DNA of 64,000 bases from Odontocerum albicorne (taxonomy: Eukaryota; Arthropoda; Insecta; Trichoptera; Odontoceridae): contig OX463842.1 in NCBI GenBank assembly GCA_949825065.1, positions 441,501 through 505,500 on the forward strand, read 5' to 3'. The position numbers and the translations under genes are program-made. The notes beneath the pieces are model-generated. The model had not been told where the DNA came from and made no database searches. It saw only the letters and a program-made list of their open reading frames with translations. This document shows, piece by piece, positions 36,140-47,170 of the stretch (position 1 is its first letter; each line of letters begins with the position of its first letter).

Positions 36140-36380
36140 TTGTTTTATCAAACACTGTTTATTCCACTTTTTGTAACGGTATAATCCTACCGGTTTCAAG
36201 GCTGTCACCTCATCTTCAGGGGAGCACAAACAAGACTTGCTCCCTGCTCCCCTAAAAATGAGGTGAAAACCTTGAACCCGGTAGAATTATACCGTTACAA
36301 AAAGGGAATGAACAGTGTTTGATAAAACAAATTACAATGTATTTAAACCTCCACAATGTTAATGCCTTAACTATAAATAA
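36140..36380. mobile_element. Foldback repeat, family FB1, copy 3
   Basis: Left arm aaacactgtttattccac to ggctgtcacctcatcttcag; right arm aatgaggtgaaaaccttgaa to cagtgtttgataaaac; right outer cctccacaatgttaatgcc. The left outer sequence is missing. Confidence 0.8.
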
Positions 36381-36484
36381 AATGATATATCATTACTTTT
36401 CGTCTAATTTGATGTCATTTAATAATAAGTAGTATTCTCAGTACTTTGATTTATTTGAAAGTTAATATAATTTCTCAAATACGA

Positions 36485-36640
36485 CTGATTAGTTGGTAAG
36501 AAGCCTGTATTTCGACACGAGGTATCGGTTCCTGTAGGTATCTGATTTTTTCAAAAAGGGTTATAGTTTGGTTTTCATCGGAAGAGATTGTCGCATGTTA
36601 AAAAATCCGTTAGTTAAATATGTATTGATATTTTTCACGT
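36485..36640 (+). mobile_element. SINE, family S1
   Basis: Head attagttggtaagaagcctg, body with tcaaaaagggttatagtttg, and tail tcggaagagattgtcgcatg. Confidence 0.65.
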
Positions 36641-36659
36641 ATAAATTACATTGAGTTTT

Positions 36660-36735
36660 GACGAGCACCGTGACTTAGTAGGTAAGATGATTGACTCGAT
36701 GATTGTTTTGGATTCGATTCCCAATGATCTCTCTC
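36660..36735 (+). mobile_element. tRNA-like SINE head fragment
   Basis: A-box-like gtgacttagtaggtaagatg and B-box-like ttggattcgattcccaatga are spaced as in S1. It is cut directly by the L-i LINE 3' end. Confidence 0.5.
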
Positions 36736-36739
36736 TCTG

Positions 36740-37652
36740 TGGTTGCAGTCCTAAGACTGGTTTGCAGCAATTTCAACTCTTCTCCTCCATTCCTCCCTGT
36801 CCTGTGCGGCTCTTTTTAAATCTGTATACGTTGAGCAGCGCACGTCCACCAACAGGTCCTCCAGGTACTCTCGGCGTGGGCGTCCCCTAGAGTTTGTCCC
36901 CTCGGTCATACCCTCCATTATGGCATGCAAAAGGCCCTCTTGTCGTATTATATGACCGATCCATCTTGCACGCCTTTCGGACAAGATCCTGAGCAGGTGC
37001 CTTCCTCCTTCGATTCGTTGGAGAACCTCTTCATTCGTGATGTGGTCTCTCCAGGAAATTCCTAATAGTCTTCTATAGGACCACATCTCAAAAGCCTCTA
37101 GTCTCCGTCTATCTCTTTCGGATAGGCACCATGTCTCGCAGCCGTACATCAAGATACTCCATACATAGGTCTTGATGAGGAGTATTCTCAGTTTTAGGTC
37201 TATATTATTTGATTCTATTATTTTCGACCTTTTATTAAATGCAAGTCTGGCCTGATGTATACGGCTGTCGACCTCGCTCTTAGACCGACCGTCCCATGTT
37301 ATTTTGCTCCCGAGGTAGACAAACTCTTTGGTGTTCTTTAGTGGTTTACCCGACATCACTATTCTCATCTGGTGTTGCGCTCGGCCTACAGTCAGCAGCT
37401 TTGTTTTGTCTTTATTTATCTTCATACTGTAGTTATTTTGAAGAATGCTTTCCATAGTTGTTAAGGCCTCTTGTAGTTCCTCTTCACTTTCAGCAACCAT
37501 AGCAATATCGTCAGCGAACCTTATCATATCCACATTTTGCCCGTGTATCTTTACACCTTCTGTGTGACTCATTCTCTCTCTCAAGTCGTCAATCGCGCTC
37601 TGTATATAGGCGTTAAAAAGAACAGGTGACAGAGAGCACGATACCAATGATA
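36740..37652 (-). pseudogene. 5'-truncated LINE, family L-i, with a 298-codon open frame
   Basis: The minus-strand frame 37647-36751 starts inside the reverse-transcriptase palm (CSLSPVLFNAYI, the end of the RQG-type motif). It continues with DMIRFADDIAMVAESEEELQ (catalytic FADD), then EFVYLGSKITWDGRSKSEVD, LMYGCETWCLSERDRRRLEA, RRARWIGHIIRQEGLLHAI and RGRPRREYLEDLLVDV. The frame is intact to its stop, so this is a fairly young insertion lacking its endonuclease and the front of the RT. The truncation abuts an S1 SINE tail at 37655. Confidence 0.88.
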
Positions 37653-37654
37653 TT

Positions 37655-37850
37655 GTATAGTATACAGTACAACCTGGCGGGCTTATTGCTAACCGACAAA
37701 AAAATATGTCAAGGAGCCCTTAAATGAAAAACATACTGGAATCCTTTTTAAAAAAACTCTGGGTTCTAACGGAAATCGAACCCGCAACTTTAGGGCTAGG
37801 AGACAAACGTGTTACCAACTAGGTCACGAAGGTTGTCAAACGTCTAACCA
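37655..37850 (-). mobile_element. SINE, family S1
   Basis: Complete minus-strand copy: head (complement of ttaccaactaggtcacgaag) with B-box (complement of aaatcgaacccgcaact) at the right, tail (complement of caacctggcgggcttattgc) at the left. Confidence 0.8.
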
Positions 37851-38549
37851 ATGGTACCTAAAAAATGAATTAAATTTTTTTCAGTTTAGTAAAAGTGTAT
37901 ATCTAATAACAAAATACGCACGCACCAAGTACGTGTATGGGTGGTGTGGCCTTTTTTAAGTGCGAAGTCGTTGCCAATAAGTAAAACGACGAATATAAGA
38001 TCCGTATGCACTTAGTGATTCTAAATGTATGTGTGCACCCAGTGGTCCGATGGCTTGGTTACTAGGGCTGGAAGGATGTAAACTGAAATATATTTGACGT
38101 TGTAGGCAGGCTAGGCAGTACATGCGATGGGGAACTCGAAGTTATTCTGTGTTTTTTAAACTCACAGACTCGATTATGGAAGCCGAAGAACATATTTTCT
38201 CCCAGCACCGCTTTTCAATACGTCTGAATCACCACCGCTTTTCAATGTGTTATAAGACGGTGCTTGATAATTACTTACAACTATAAAAATATTTTTTTCA
38301 AAAAATGTTCGCATTAAACACTACCCCTACACAGAAAGATGAATGTCGAAATTACAATATAAAATATTTAATTACAGCTATTGATCATTGAACACAATAT
38401 CACGATGTATAAAAATAAAATATACTTAATTAAAATTTCATAATTGTTTTACGAGTATTACAGCGTGCGCCTTATTTTATTTAGTATATAAGTGAAAAAA
38501 TAGTGTGACATCTATTATTACAAATCAAAACTATCTAAATTATAATTAC

Positions 38550-38787
38550 AGTATCCTGCGGTAAGTAATACACATCGGGCTGAAGAAAGATACTGTCGAC
38601 CATGATCGGCTAACTTCAGCTTTGTAGAGCGTCGTCTCTGTCTCTAGAACATTTGACAACGACTGACGAATTGCGACGAAACACGTGCATGAATGACAGA
38701 GACGACGCTCTACAAAACCGAAGCTAGCCGATTATGGCCGACAGTCTCTTTCTTAAGCCCGATGTGTATTACTTACCGCCGGGTACT
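38550..38787. mobile_element. Foldback repeat, family FB3
   Basis: Inverted arms of about 95 bp (38550-38648 and 38690-38787) share cggtaagtaatacacatcgg at the ends and gtagagcgtcgtctctgtc at the inner edge. The short loop contains ctgacgaattgcgacgaaac. Confidence 0.85.
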
Positions 38788-38974
38788 TGTGATATTTAGG
38801 CGACACATGTTTTAAAATTATACATTTTTTTTACTTCAGACGAACTTCACAACATTCCTGATAGATTTTGGTAATCGTTATTAAAATTCATAGATGGCAC
38901 TATTTATTTGATACATTGAATACATGAGCTATTAGTGAAAAACTCTTTATTCCCCTTTTCAGGAGGTATGTGTA

Positions 38975-39180
38975 TGAGAAATTCACGGCATAAAAATGCT
39001 CTCATGTTAACTCCAAACGCAAGCAAAAGGGTCCGCTCCTGCCCAGGGGCAAGGAGGAGGCTGTGTGGAGAAGTGTGGGGGTGGGACTAAGGCCCACTGC
39101 TACAGCCCCGAGGCGCCTTCTGAAAGCGGATCCTCGATGAGATAATGAGACCTACAACAAGAGGATGTTTTGTTTATTTG
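38975..39180. other. GC-rich single-copy block
   Basis: Contains cctgcccaggggcaaggagg and acagccccgaggcgccttct. No coding or TE signal recognised. Confidence 0.25.
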
Positions 39181-39574
39181 TTTTCACTGCGCGGAGGTAA
39201 ACATTCCACGACAGCCTTCATTACAGGATAATCAAGTGTTTATTTGTGCTGAAACCCTATTCGGTTTATAAACGGAGAATAGAATACGTAACTGAACCAA
39301 AAAAAAACACAATTCATCCCTTCCTTGTATCTTCACGTCGATATCATCCCTCCCTTGTATCTTATTGTCGATATCAGTAAGAAAAGAACATTGTTTTATT
39401 TTCCTTAACCAATAAATAATAGGCTTTTCATTATTAACTACCCGTATGTAGCGGAATTGGGAGAACAGCATAAATTGTTTGTTGTAAATCGGAGGTTGTT
39501 GTTTTCCAATCAAAATAATCATTTTCTTCAAAAAGTGAAGTAGGAAAACATTGTATTGTATTGTACTACACTTT

Positions 39575-39650
39575 CGTCGAATACGGTATAACCTGACGGG
39601 CATATTGTCATGTGGCAATCTCTTCCAACGAACCAATTTTTTTTTAAAGA
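39575..39650 (-). mobile_element. S1/L-a tail fragment
   Basis: Complement of the shared tail (acctgacgggcatattgtca, then ctcttccaacgaacc). Confidence 0.5.
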
Positions 39651-40044
39651 TTATATATTTAAGAAATACATTATTTATTTATTTCCAGTAAACAAGTCCG
39701 TACAGTTCTTAACTAGCAAGCACACAGAAATGCCTTGAAAGTTAGCAGTAATATTGAATGTTTTATTAATCAATAGTTTCGGATTTAAATTTGTGTATTT
39801 ATATAAATATATAACAATAAATTCACCCTGCAAGTGTTTTTACATTCTGGAGGGTTTTTTAAGACTGGACGATGTTCAGGAGGCTTGCTTCATACGAAGT
39901 TACGAGAAACGTTAAATGCTGTGTCATATAGAATAAAGTCAACGGGACACTAAAATATATACTCGTATATTCTAACTGAGAAGTGAGAACTGTTTTTTAG
40001 TTACGATTTTTATGACTTTTCTAAAAAATTTCATCAAAATATCA

Positions 40045-40135
40045 TTTGTTTAATCCCATAAGATACCGCTCATTTGTTTAATCCCATAAGATACCGCTCA
40101 TTTGTTTAATCCCATAAGATACCGCTCATTTGAGT
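40045..40135. repeat. 28-bp tandem repeat, three units
   Basis: Three near-identical units of catttgtttaatcccataag plus ataccgct. Confidence 0.9.
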
Positions 40136-40149
40136 GAAATAAGCAGTAT

Positions 40150-40350
40150 CTTATCGGCAGCTTAGTTTATAAGACGCTTGTCTCCCAGCCCAGAGGTTCA
40201 AATCCTGTTAAACCCAAATTTAAAACAAGGATTCCACTCAGTTTTTTAGTTTGTAACAGTTTTTTGGTTAGTTTGAAGAGATTGACACTTGACAACAAAC
40301 CCGCTAGGTTGTACTGTATACAACGAAAGTGTTAAACAATATAGTACAAT
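40150..40350 (+). mobile_element. SINE, family S1
   Basis: Head agcttagtttataagacgct, B-box-like aggttcaaatcctg, body, and tail ttagtttgaagagattgaca followed by acccgctaggttgtactg. Confidence 0.75.
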
Positions 40351-41104
40351 AAAAATCGGCCACAACTGTTTTCTAGACCATTTTTATGACTTTTTTTTTA
40401 TAATTTCTTATTTTATAATAATATCTTTCAATTGATCTAATATCAGATTTTTATGAGTGTGACGTCACTTTGTGACACGAATAAGGAACTGTCTAAAGGA
40501 ACTTTTCCATTGGTTTCAACACACCAGAGTGTGAAAAGAACAGCAGTGATGACGGACTTTAGGTTCAACGTCACGAGAGAAGGAAAATAACTTGCAGCGC
40601 ATTAAATATACTTTAAAAGTCTGGATTTCAAACATCTTAGTAAGCTGGAAGTATTTCCAAAGAAAATTTCGGATACAGTAAAACCATCATTTGACGCCGC
40701 TAGATCGGAGTAATTAATCGGTTTAAAGATGAACCCGCTTAATGCTGAATGGGGGATTAGGAAATTATTGATTCGGTTATCATCGCATTATCGCAAAATG
40801 TGATCTGTGAATTGATCCAGATGGCTGCAAAAAATACAACACGGTGAAGAGTCAAGATTATAGCTGAAAAATAACGTTAAAGTTCCCATACCCAGAAAGA
40901 AATCGGATAGTCCAATAACTTGGATATACCCACGGAGAGTCCAGGCGCGCCCTAATGCAAGGAAAAAAATTGAAGGTCTTTGTTTCCACGGAGAATACTA
41001 TTACATCATATTTTACGATCATATTTTAATTGATCTTTCTCCACCACAACACGCCTTTTATTCACATTTTCACTGTTTATATTTGAATGAATTAATTTGT
41101 TCTC

Positions 41105-41350
41105 TACAACCAAACCGTTTCAGTGGCCTCTTCTTTATTTTGCTTAATACATCAACATTTAGTTCATATTCATCGCAAAACTCCTCCATTCCGTATTCTG
41201 TCATACATCGTCACCCCATGTATTCTTCTCAGTGGACGTGTTTATGAACATTTATTTGACTCATTTCAATATTTTTACGTGCATGTTTTAAGTATATATA
41301 TCACAGTTGGTACTAGAACATTCTTGTGGACTATCATATTATCAGTTTTC
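41105..41350 (-). mobile_element. LINE fragment, family L-g
   Basis: The minus strand contains LVPT- and LRRIHGVTMYDRIRNGGV-like blocks typical of this family. Plus-strand open frames here are antisense artefacts. Confidence 0.55.
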
Positions 41351-41479
41351 GATACTGTGAAGTTTGAATTTATATGTTTTAATGCTCCATTGTCTTTGTT
41401 TTTCATCGCTACCCATCATCGATATAGCTTGTTATTCTTCTATCATATGAGGAATTACTAACCATTTATCAGAATTCCC

Positions 41480-42430
41480 TTCTGTCATGTATAGTTCATG
41501 ACTAATCATCGAAGCTTCTATGGTAGTTCTTGACGACTCCGTCCATATCTGCACTCCGCAATTCGAAGAGCAATTGTTAAGGGTAGTCCTGTAGCGTCAC
41601 TAATTTGATCAGTCAATTGGGATTATTCCTCTAGTGTGTCATCCTTCCACGCTTCCAGTGACTGCAAACTTCCTCATACTGTCTCCTTGGACAAGAGCAA
41701 TGTGTCCAAAGAATCAGAGATCGTAGGCATATTGTTGACAACCTGTCAGTGATTTTAAGTTCTTTGAGAATGAAAGTTTAGGAACTAGTCCTTAAGGGAA
41801 GAGACGATGATGATTTGTTGATAAATAAAACACGTTTTGGATCGCAATGCGGAAGAAGAGTTTTTATTAGTAAACGTAGGTATTTATACTATTTCCGCGT
41901 GTGTGCGGGAATGCGAGCAAGATATCCTTCGTCTCGTTTCTGCATTAGCAAAACGATTAATGTCGTATGTAGGTGAAAATTTATTTACGGAACTGGCGAG
42001 ACAGCGTGGTGCGTTCTCGCTCTAGTATGGAATGCGGTCCGCTCCGGGCTATGGGTTGAATGGCTGGCGTGTGAACTTCGGACTTGTTTATTTAGATTTG
42101 TCGAGGAATGCAAAGGTCACTTCATCGGTCATTGACCGTGTGTATGAACGCCCACAGTGTTCCGAGTGGGCGACTGAGTGTGCGACGACCGCCACAAAAG
42201 CATTAGTTCGCTTTGCCATCTATGGAATTTGTATCATCCTTCTCCAATACCGCATTTTAAATGCGTCTATTCTCAGTTCTCGCTTGCTCTCAGAGTCCAT
42301 GTCTCCAGGCTGTACATAAATATTGCAAAGACGAAAGACTTAACCAGGAGCATTTTCTTCGTGATGGAGATGATTCTGCTTTTCCACATATGTTCCAGAT
42401 TTGAAATCTTACATATAAGAATTAATAGGT
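41480..42430 (-). mobile_element. LINE 3' part, family L-h, split by the LTR-like repeat
   Basis: The plus-strand segments 41480-41788 and 42200-42430 together align with 29425-29960. They share the gacttaa/gaggcttaac block after catacataaatattgcaaag and the terminal block around cttgacgactcc. The insert 41789-42199 interrupts them, with actag/attag as a possible 5-bp target duplication. Confidence 0.7.
41789..42199 (-). mobile_element. LTR-like repeat, copy 2
   Basis: Reverse complement of 17715-18146, sharing gtggcggtcg, ggtcaatgaccgatga, tataaatacctacgt and tatcaacaaatcatcatc. Chance frames 41837-42025 and 42032-42319 fall within it. Confidence 0.65.
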
Positions 42431-42934
42431 TGTTAAATAATATTTTGTCTCTTTGTCAAAAAATATGAAAAAAATATTATATTTTAATAGAATCTGCTGT
42501 GTAATTTACACCTGTCAAAGTTACTTTAAAATACAATCTTCCTCTTGTTTCAAGATTAAAATCAGTAATTAATTACATATTAATAAAAATAATCTGCTGT
42601 ATTCAGTTCGACATAATACACTGATATTGAACAATTTGGGAATTCTGATGACGACAGCGAATTTACGATTGCGTCATTGCGATGGAATTTAGACTATGTG
42701 ATGTTATCGGTAGTTGTGATGTGATGAAACATAGCGGTGACCTTCAAATATAATGATACGGTGTAAATATAACTGAGTTTTTAATTAGAATAAAGATAAA
42801 AAGCGATCATAATCGTTTTCAGAACACGTGCAAAAATATTTTTGCATTAATTTTCTATTTCTCGCGCAGTTGCATGCGTGGAATTTTAACTGCTCGCGTT
42901 TACGGATTTCACAACATTTTATCACCTATGTTTC

Positions 42935-43110
42935 CCAAACCGGGGGTTACGGCTTCAATTCCTGATGGTTTTAAGACTTTTTTAAAAAGGGTTCCAGTTT
43001 GGTTTTAATTTAAGGCTTGACTAACACGTTTCAGGTTGGCTAGAAGAGATTGTAACATGGATTAACCTACCGGGCTATACTGTATGTAACTTGAGTATAA
43101 TAAAACACAA
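42935..43110 (+). mobile_element. SINE, family S1
   Basis: B-box-like ttacggcttcaattcctgat, body ttaaaaagggttccagtttg, and tail ggctagaagagattgtaaca followed by ccgggctatactgtatg. Confidence 0.7.
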
Positions 43111-43319
43111 TTATTATTTTTAAGTTCTTAAATTCCTTTCCAAGCAGCGTGCAAGTATGCAGAGATCTGGAAGTTGCTTCGATGTCTTCGTCAGAAGGAT
43201 GGAATGATTGTATAATATTTTTTCCCCTGCAGGGAAGCCAATATACTATCAATATATTATCGCATTCGGTGTCAAGCTCTATATGACGATATTTGATTTT
43301 TATTCCCTTTAAGAGATAC

Positions 43320-43770
43320 CTAACATATGTAACTTACTGGTAGAACCGTATGACGCCTTCCTGAGTAGCATGCCATGCATATCTTTTTTCCCCCTGAAAA
43401 GAGGTCTTTATAACTATTTCACAGTCGCATCAAGTAACATGCTTAATGAGACGTTATATTTATATGTTTTTTCTACAGGTACACCCCTATAATTGGTTTG
43501 TAGTTGGATAAGGTGTCTTCCTTAGTAGAAATGGCATGCGTACATTTTTTTACCCTGACAATGTGTTTATTTATATAATTAACTTGTAGTGGCATCGAGT
43601 CACGCTCAATACGACTGTATGCATAAATGTTTTCCCCACAACAAAGCTCTTATAACTGGCTGATAGTTGTGCGGCATGTTTTTTTACTAAATCGCATATA
43701 TCTCATTTCCTCCTGAAGGAACACCAATATAACTAGCTGTTAGTCATGCAGGATGGTATCCTCGGTAATG
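43320..43770. repeat. Old degenerate tandem repeat, about 100-bp units
   Basis: About five diverged units share a cc-ctga/acaa--c, then tataactnnttnntagttg, then a gcatg-rich motif. Divergence is high, so this is tentative. Confidence 0.45.
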
Positions 43771-44194
43771 TTGTAATCTGATATTTTAAGATCGTGACTA
43801 GCTTCGCAAGTTTTCTAAATAACTTCAGAATTAGCTAGAAAATATTTTCGCTATTTAACAAAAATCCTTCTTAATGTGCACCGAGTGTCCTTTCTTCATC
43901 TTCACAAAAGTGTTAAAAGAGAAGGGTATTTGTAAGATGGTCAATTTTAGTTTATAAAATAGCGCGGAAGTTTTTAGAATTTAAGAGACGCATGTTAGGT
44001 TAAGTTATAGATAGAAAGGTTCATGTAACTAAAAATCAGCAAGAATAATACGAGTCAAGGTAATACAATAAATGCAAACCCCGCTTAAATATATAACTTA
44101 GCTCGTTGATGATGATTTCGTGGTAAATAGCTATAGTTTGAGGTAACAGAAGGAAAGAGGATAGTGGGTGATAGAAAAATGGAAAACGCAATGT

Positions 44195-44495
44195 GAGTAG
44201 AGAGAGTAAGATAAATATATCCGCTGCTAGCTGTTGTGGATGGGCTTGATCTAGCTCTCGTGGCAGGTGAAGGATAAGGATTCGGGTAAGATAATGAAAG
44301 ATAATCATGTGGGTGATAGAAACTTGAAGAGTAAAATATAGGGAATCTGAGTAGAGAGAGCAAGATAGATCTATCTACCGCTTGGTGATGTAGACGATGA
44401 TCCAAGTACGGTCTCATGGCAGGTGAAGAGTGAGGGTTTGTGGTCGGGGAGTAAATGATAATCACGAGTCATAATGAAGTGGATAGATAGAGTAA
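44195..44495. repeat. Degenerate partial tandem duplications of the CA10-like exon 3' end
   Basis: Two units begin with gagtagagagagtaag-like sequence at 44195 and 44349. The related start before the true exon is at 44482, giving spacings of 154 and 133 bp. The unit at 44349 contains CTTGGTGATGTA followed, after a 12-bp deletion, by GACGATGATCCA and then GGTCTCATGGCAGG. These are the same blocks, in the same order, as in the plus-strand reading of the exon at 44511-44566. The unit at 44195 keeps GGATGGGCTTG and a CTCGTGGCAGGTG block. Frames are broken (one-base loss after CHETV), so these are dead exon copies rather than alternative exons. Confidence 0.75.
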
Positions 44496-44504
44496 AGTAA
44501 ATAC

Positions 44505-44659
44505 CTGCTGCTTGGTGATGTAGATGGGCTTGTTGACGATGATCCAGGTGACGGTCTCATGACAGGCGGGCGCCGTGGTGGAGCCGTCGTACGTCATGTA
44601 GTACTCCGTGTCGGGCAGCAGCCCGCGGATGGACAGCCTGTTCACCGGCATCTCGTTAC
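44505..44659 (-). CDS. CA10: Internal exon of a CA10/CA11-like carbonic-anhydrase-related protein (downstream exon)
   Basis: This 155-bp exon begins in phase 1 after a tttcag acceptor and ends in phase 0 at CAG|gtattt. With the split codon completed by the exon at 54445-54511 it encodes GNEMPVNRLSIRGLLPDTEY, then YMTYDGSTTAPACHETVTW, then IIVNKPIYITKQQ. The middle block aligns with the active-site strand and loop of alpha carbonic anhydrases: the GS-x-T region, the conserved Trp, and NKP-YIT. The Pro-x-Cys-x-Glu-Thr pattern is characteristic of CA10/CA11 rather than catalytic isozymes. GC content is far above that of the flanks, as expected for a constrained exon. The following exon, which should carry the C-terminal segment after ITKQQ, was not found to the left. 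Two degenerate copies of the 3' half of this exon lie immediately downstream at 44195-44440. Confidence 0.93.
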
Positions 44660-44880
44660 CTGAAACATACAAAACATCAGATTGTTAAACCATTCTGATT
44701 GATTATCACAGAGAAATAGTAGAGTTGTATGGATATACAGGAGGCGAAATACGTGTGCCATGAAAGGAAATGCTGATTCTCTGTCTTCTCTGTGTTCCTT
44801 GATAGGGAAACGGTGTGATACTCGTAGTTTGTATATAAGTATTTTAAAATATTTTGATTTGCTGTCAAAACTTTCAATCA
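44660..44880 (-). other. Intron sequence just upstream of the 44505-44659 exon
   Basis: This is the 3' end of the 9,785-bp intron (44660-54444) separating the two carbonic-anhydrase-related exons. The acceptor tract (ttttgtatgtttcag) lies against 44660. Open frames here are chance frames with no recognisable domain. The rest of this intron is filled with the mobile elements and repeats listed separately between 45150 and 54300. Confidence 0.6.
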
Positions 44881-45149
44881 CATTATTCTTTAATTGGCTG
44901 TAAATTATTATATTTAATTATCCTGACTCTTTTCTTTCGATGTGGAGACACGTCGTGATGATATGTATATATTTTTGCTATAAGGTACATCGTATTATTT
45001 ACTTATAAATAAATAATTAGATGTGTAGTGAGATAAAAAAACAAACAAGTCAGTTCCCATCTGTGCATTAGATATTCATAGCATTATATGTTACAGATAC
45101 AGCTATGATCATGAAATTTGGAAACTTGCAAGAACATTTTTGTGAAGAG

Positions 45150-45540
45150 TTGTGTATGGCCTCGCGGTAAGTCATTGGACTTCGGTGTAGAAGGCTGCAG
45201 ATTCGAATTCCGCGTTATACTACCCTCCTCGAACGACACTGGTATTTTTTTCACCGAGTATTCGGACATATAAAGATACCTATGACTTCGATGATATCTA
45301 TTCTTTGAACAAAAAAAATAAGCCAGTGTAATCTGATCTTCTCACTTGGTGTGCCATCGAATCCAGTACAGCGCTCTCATCGGTGAGTTTGCTGGTATGC
45401 AACGGATCACTCACTTAAAAAAACAAACTCCACGACACAGCTTTGCTTTCCAACTGGACATTGGAATGGCGAGGGGATCTTCGACTACGAGGCCCAGCAA
45501 CGACGACGGTGAAGAGTTCTAATAGTGGAAAATACAAAAT
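45150..45540 (+). mobile_element. SINE, family S2, copy 1
   Basis: tRNA-like head with A-box tggcctcgcggtaagtca and B-box cagattcgaattccgcg. The body from cctcgaacgac to ctcactt-aaaaaaaca aligns with the copy at 61170-61520. Confidence 0.7.
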
Positions 45541-45689
45541 CTCAGAAGATTTGTAGAACAGATACTGATAGACGGAACTAAGAGTGTTTTATATCACGTG
45601 AGGATGTCGTAATGAAACTCTAAGCACTATAATTAGAGAAATATTATTAAACATGAAGTAACACATATTTCCTTTATATTGTTGAATAC

Positions 45690-46560
45690 TTGGGCTTGCA
45701 AGAGGAATGATTTGTAGCAAAGGTTTGTGTGAGCTCTTGAGTGTGGTATTTTTTTATGATTATGTACATTGTTCTGGAGTGATGAAGTTTGTTTTCTGCC
45801 ACACGTTTTTGTTTTTTTCTTTCTATTTATTCTTTAATTTAGATATGCGGGGGTGTGGGATGGAAGCCCCTTGATGCCCTTGCGGTCGGGCTCGCCCTAC
45901 ATTGGTGGCGTGTATCTCGGCCGGGGGAATGTTTGTGGGATGAGCCCGGATCTTTTAGTGTCTTCTCTCTTGAATGTATTTTTTTGTCATCTATTTATTT
46001 TCTGTGTTTTTTTTTATATTCTTGTTCCACGTGTTTAAGGGTGTGGGCTGAAAAACATTTGATGTCCCCATGACTGGGTTCACCCTATATTGATGGGGTG
46101 TATCTTGGCCAAGGGGATGTTATTAGATGAGCTCAGACCTTTTGATAGCTTCTGTATTTAATGTATTATATGCAATTTATGTGTTTTAGAAGTGTTATTT
46201 AAATATAATCTGTGCATACTATGTTGCTATCCATAAACCTATTATTTATTTATTTATTAAAGTGTAAGGGGTTTGATTCGCGTGATGTATACATATACTA
46301 TATAATTGAGTTTCACTGTTTCTCAGGTTGATGAGAATATGCAACAGGGTTTTATATGATCGAAAATCAGAAAGAAACGTCGATTTATTTTTTCAAGCTA
46401 TATATCCTCAGTGAGATACAGGCAAAATCCTAGTTTACTGGACTCACGACAAATGAAACGCAGCAAACCCAAATCTATTAAAATTGTGTGTCGAAATGAA
46501 TTACCTGCTGTTTTTCGCAAATTATGTGTATTTATTTTCATATGTAAAATAAATAAATTG
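45690..46560 (+). mobile_element. LINE 3' end, family L-b, interrupted by L-c
   Basis: Segments 45690-45786 (tacttgggcttgcaag, gtgagctcttgagtg) and 46263-46560 (aagtgtaaggggtttga, tatcctcagtgagatacagg) align continuously with 7858-8390. The L-c insertion at 45787-46262 separates them. Confidence 0.7.
45787..46262 (+). mobile_element. LINE 3' UTR, family L-c, nested in L-b
   Basis: Contains the paired blocks ttgcggtcgggctcgcccta and ctatattgatggggtgtatc. It ends tgttgctatccataaacct with a (TTTA)n tail. The flanking aag suggests a short target duplication. Confidence 0.7.
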
Positions 46561-46894
46561 TTTTACAAATGAACTGAAATATTTTACGAGGTACATTTCA
46601 ATGCAATTTTCCACAATTACGTTAATACAATTAGTTTCATTCAAATAATGTAACTCGATATAAATTGAACAAAAATAATCAGCAAGAAAATGGGTGGGAG
46701 AATATAATGCAAAAGGAATCCAACCCACAATAACATTAAGATTAACATTGGTTTATTTTTCTGGTGCCATTTAATGCTCCGACATTATCTCCAAGAACTT
46801 TTACGTTTAAGTGTAATAACATATTTAAAATAAAATGTCAACCTAAAACATGTTCCTGGTAACCTCCAAGTCATTGGCTTACTAACACTTCAGT

Positions 46895-47170
46895 CTATCC
46901 AATTGTATAAGGTCTTTCGGAGTATTGTAACGCGTGGTTTGACTTATGATGCTAACGTTTCGAAAATGTCATAGTATTTATTTTCTGCGGTTGTTTGTTG
47001 TCAATTTTGCAGACTGGTGGTGTGTATGCCATTAACAAACTAGCCTTAACTAGCCCTGAAGATGAGAACTACAACGTTTTCGGAACGTCGGCATCATAAG
47101 CCAAACCACGCGGTGCAACTCTCCGAAAGACCTTATATAATTGATTCGAATAACCGCGAAAGCCTTAAAA
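46895..47170. mobile_element. Foldback repeat, family FB2
   Basis: Left arm ataaggtctttcggagtatt to tgctaacgtttcgaaaatg; right arm gaagatgagaactacaacg, ttttcggaacgtcggcatca, to ctccgaaagaccttatata. Arms are about 70 bp with an internal spacer of about 70 bp. Confidence 0.8.

Noticed and set aside
36651..36890. 79-codon plus-strand frame with a Pro-rich end
   Set aside because: It is antisense to the L-i LINE ORF plus a tRNA-like head.
44036..44465. 90- and 126-codon minus-strand frames as an alternative exon of the CA10-like gene
   Set aside because: Similarity to the exon is limited to broken blocks with a one-base loss and a 12-bp deletion. They are better read as dead partial duplications.
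45853..46073. Overlapping plus-strand frames
   Set aside because: They lie in the L-c LINE 3' UTR, which recurs at 47760, 54720 and 14310 without conserved frames.
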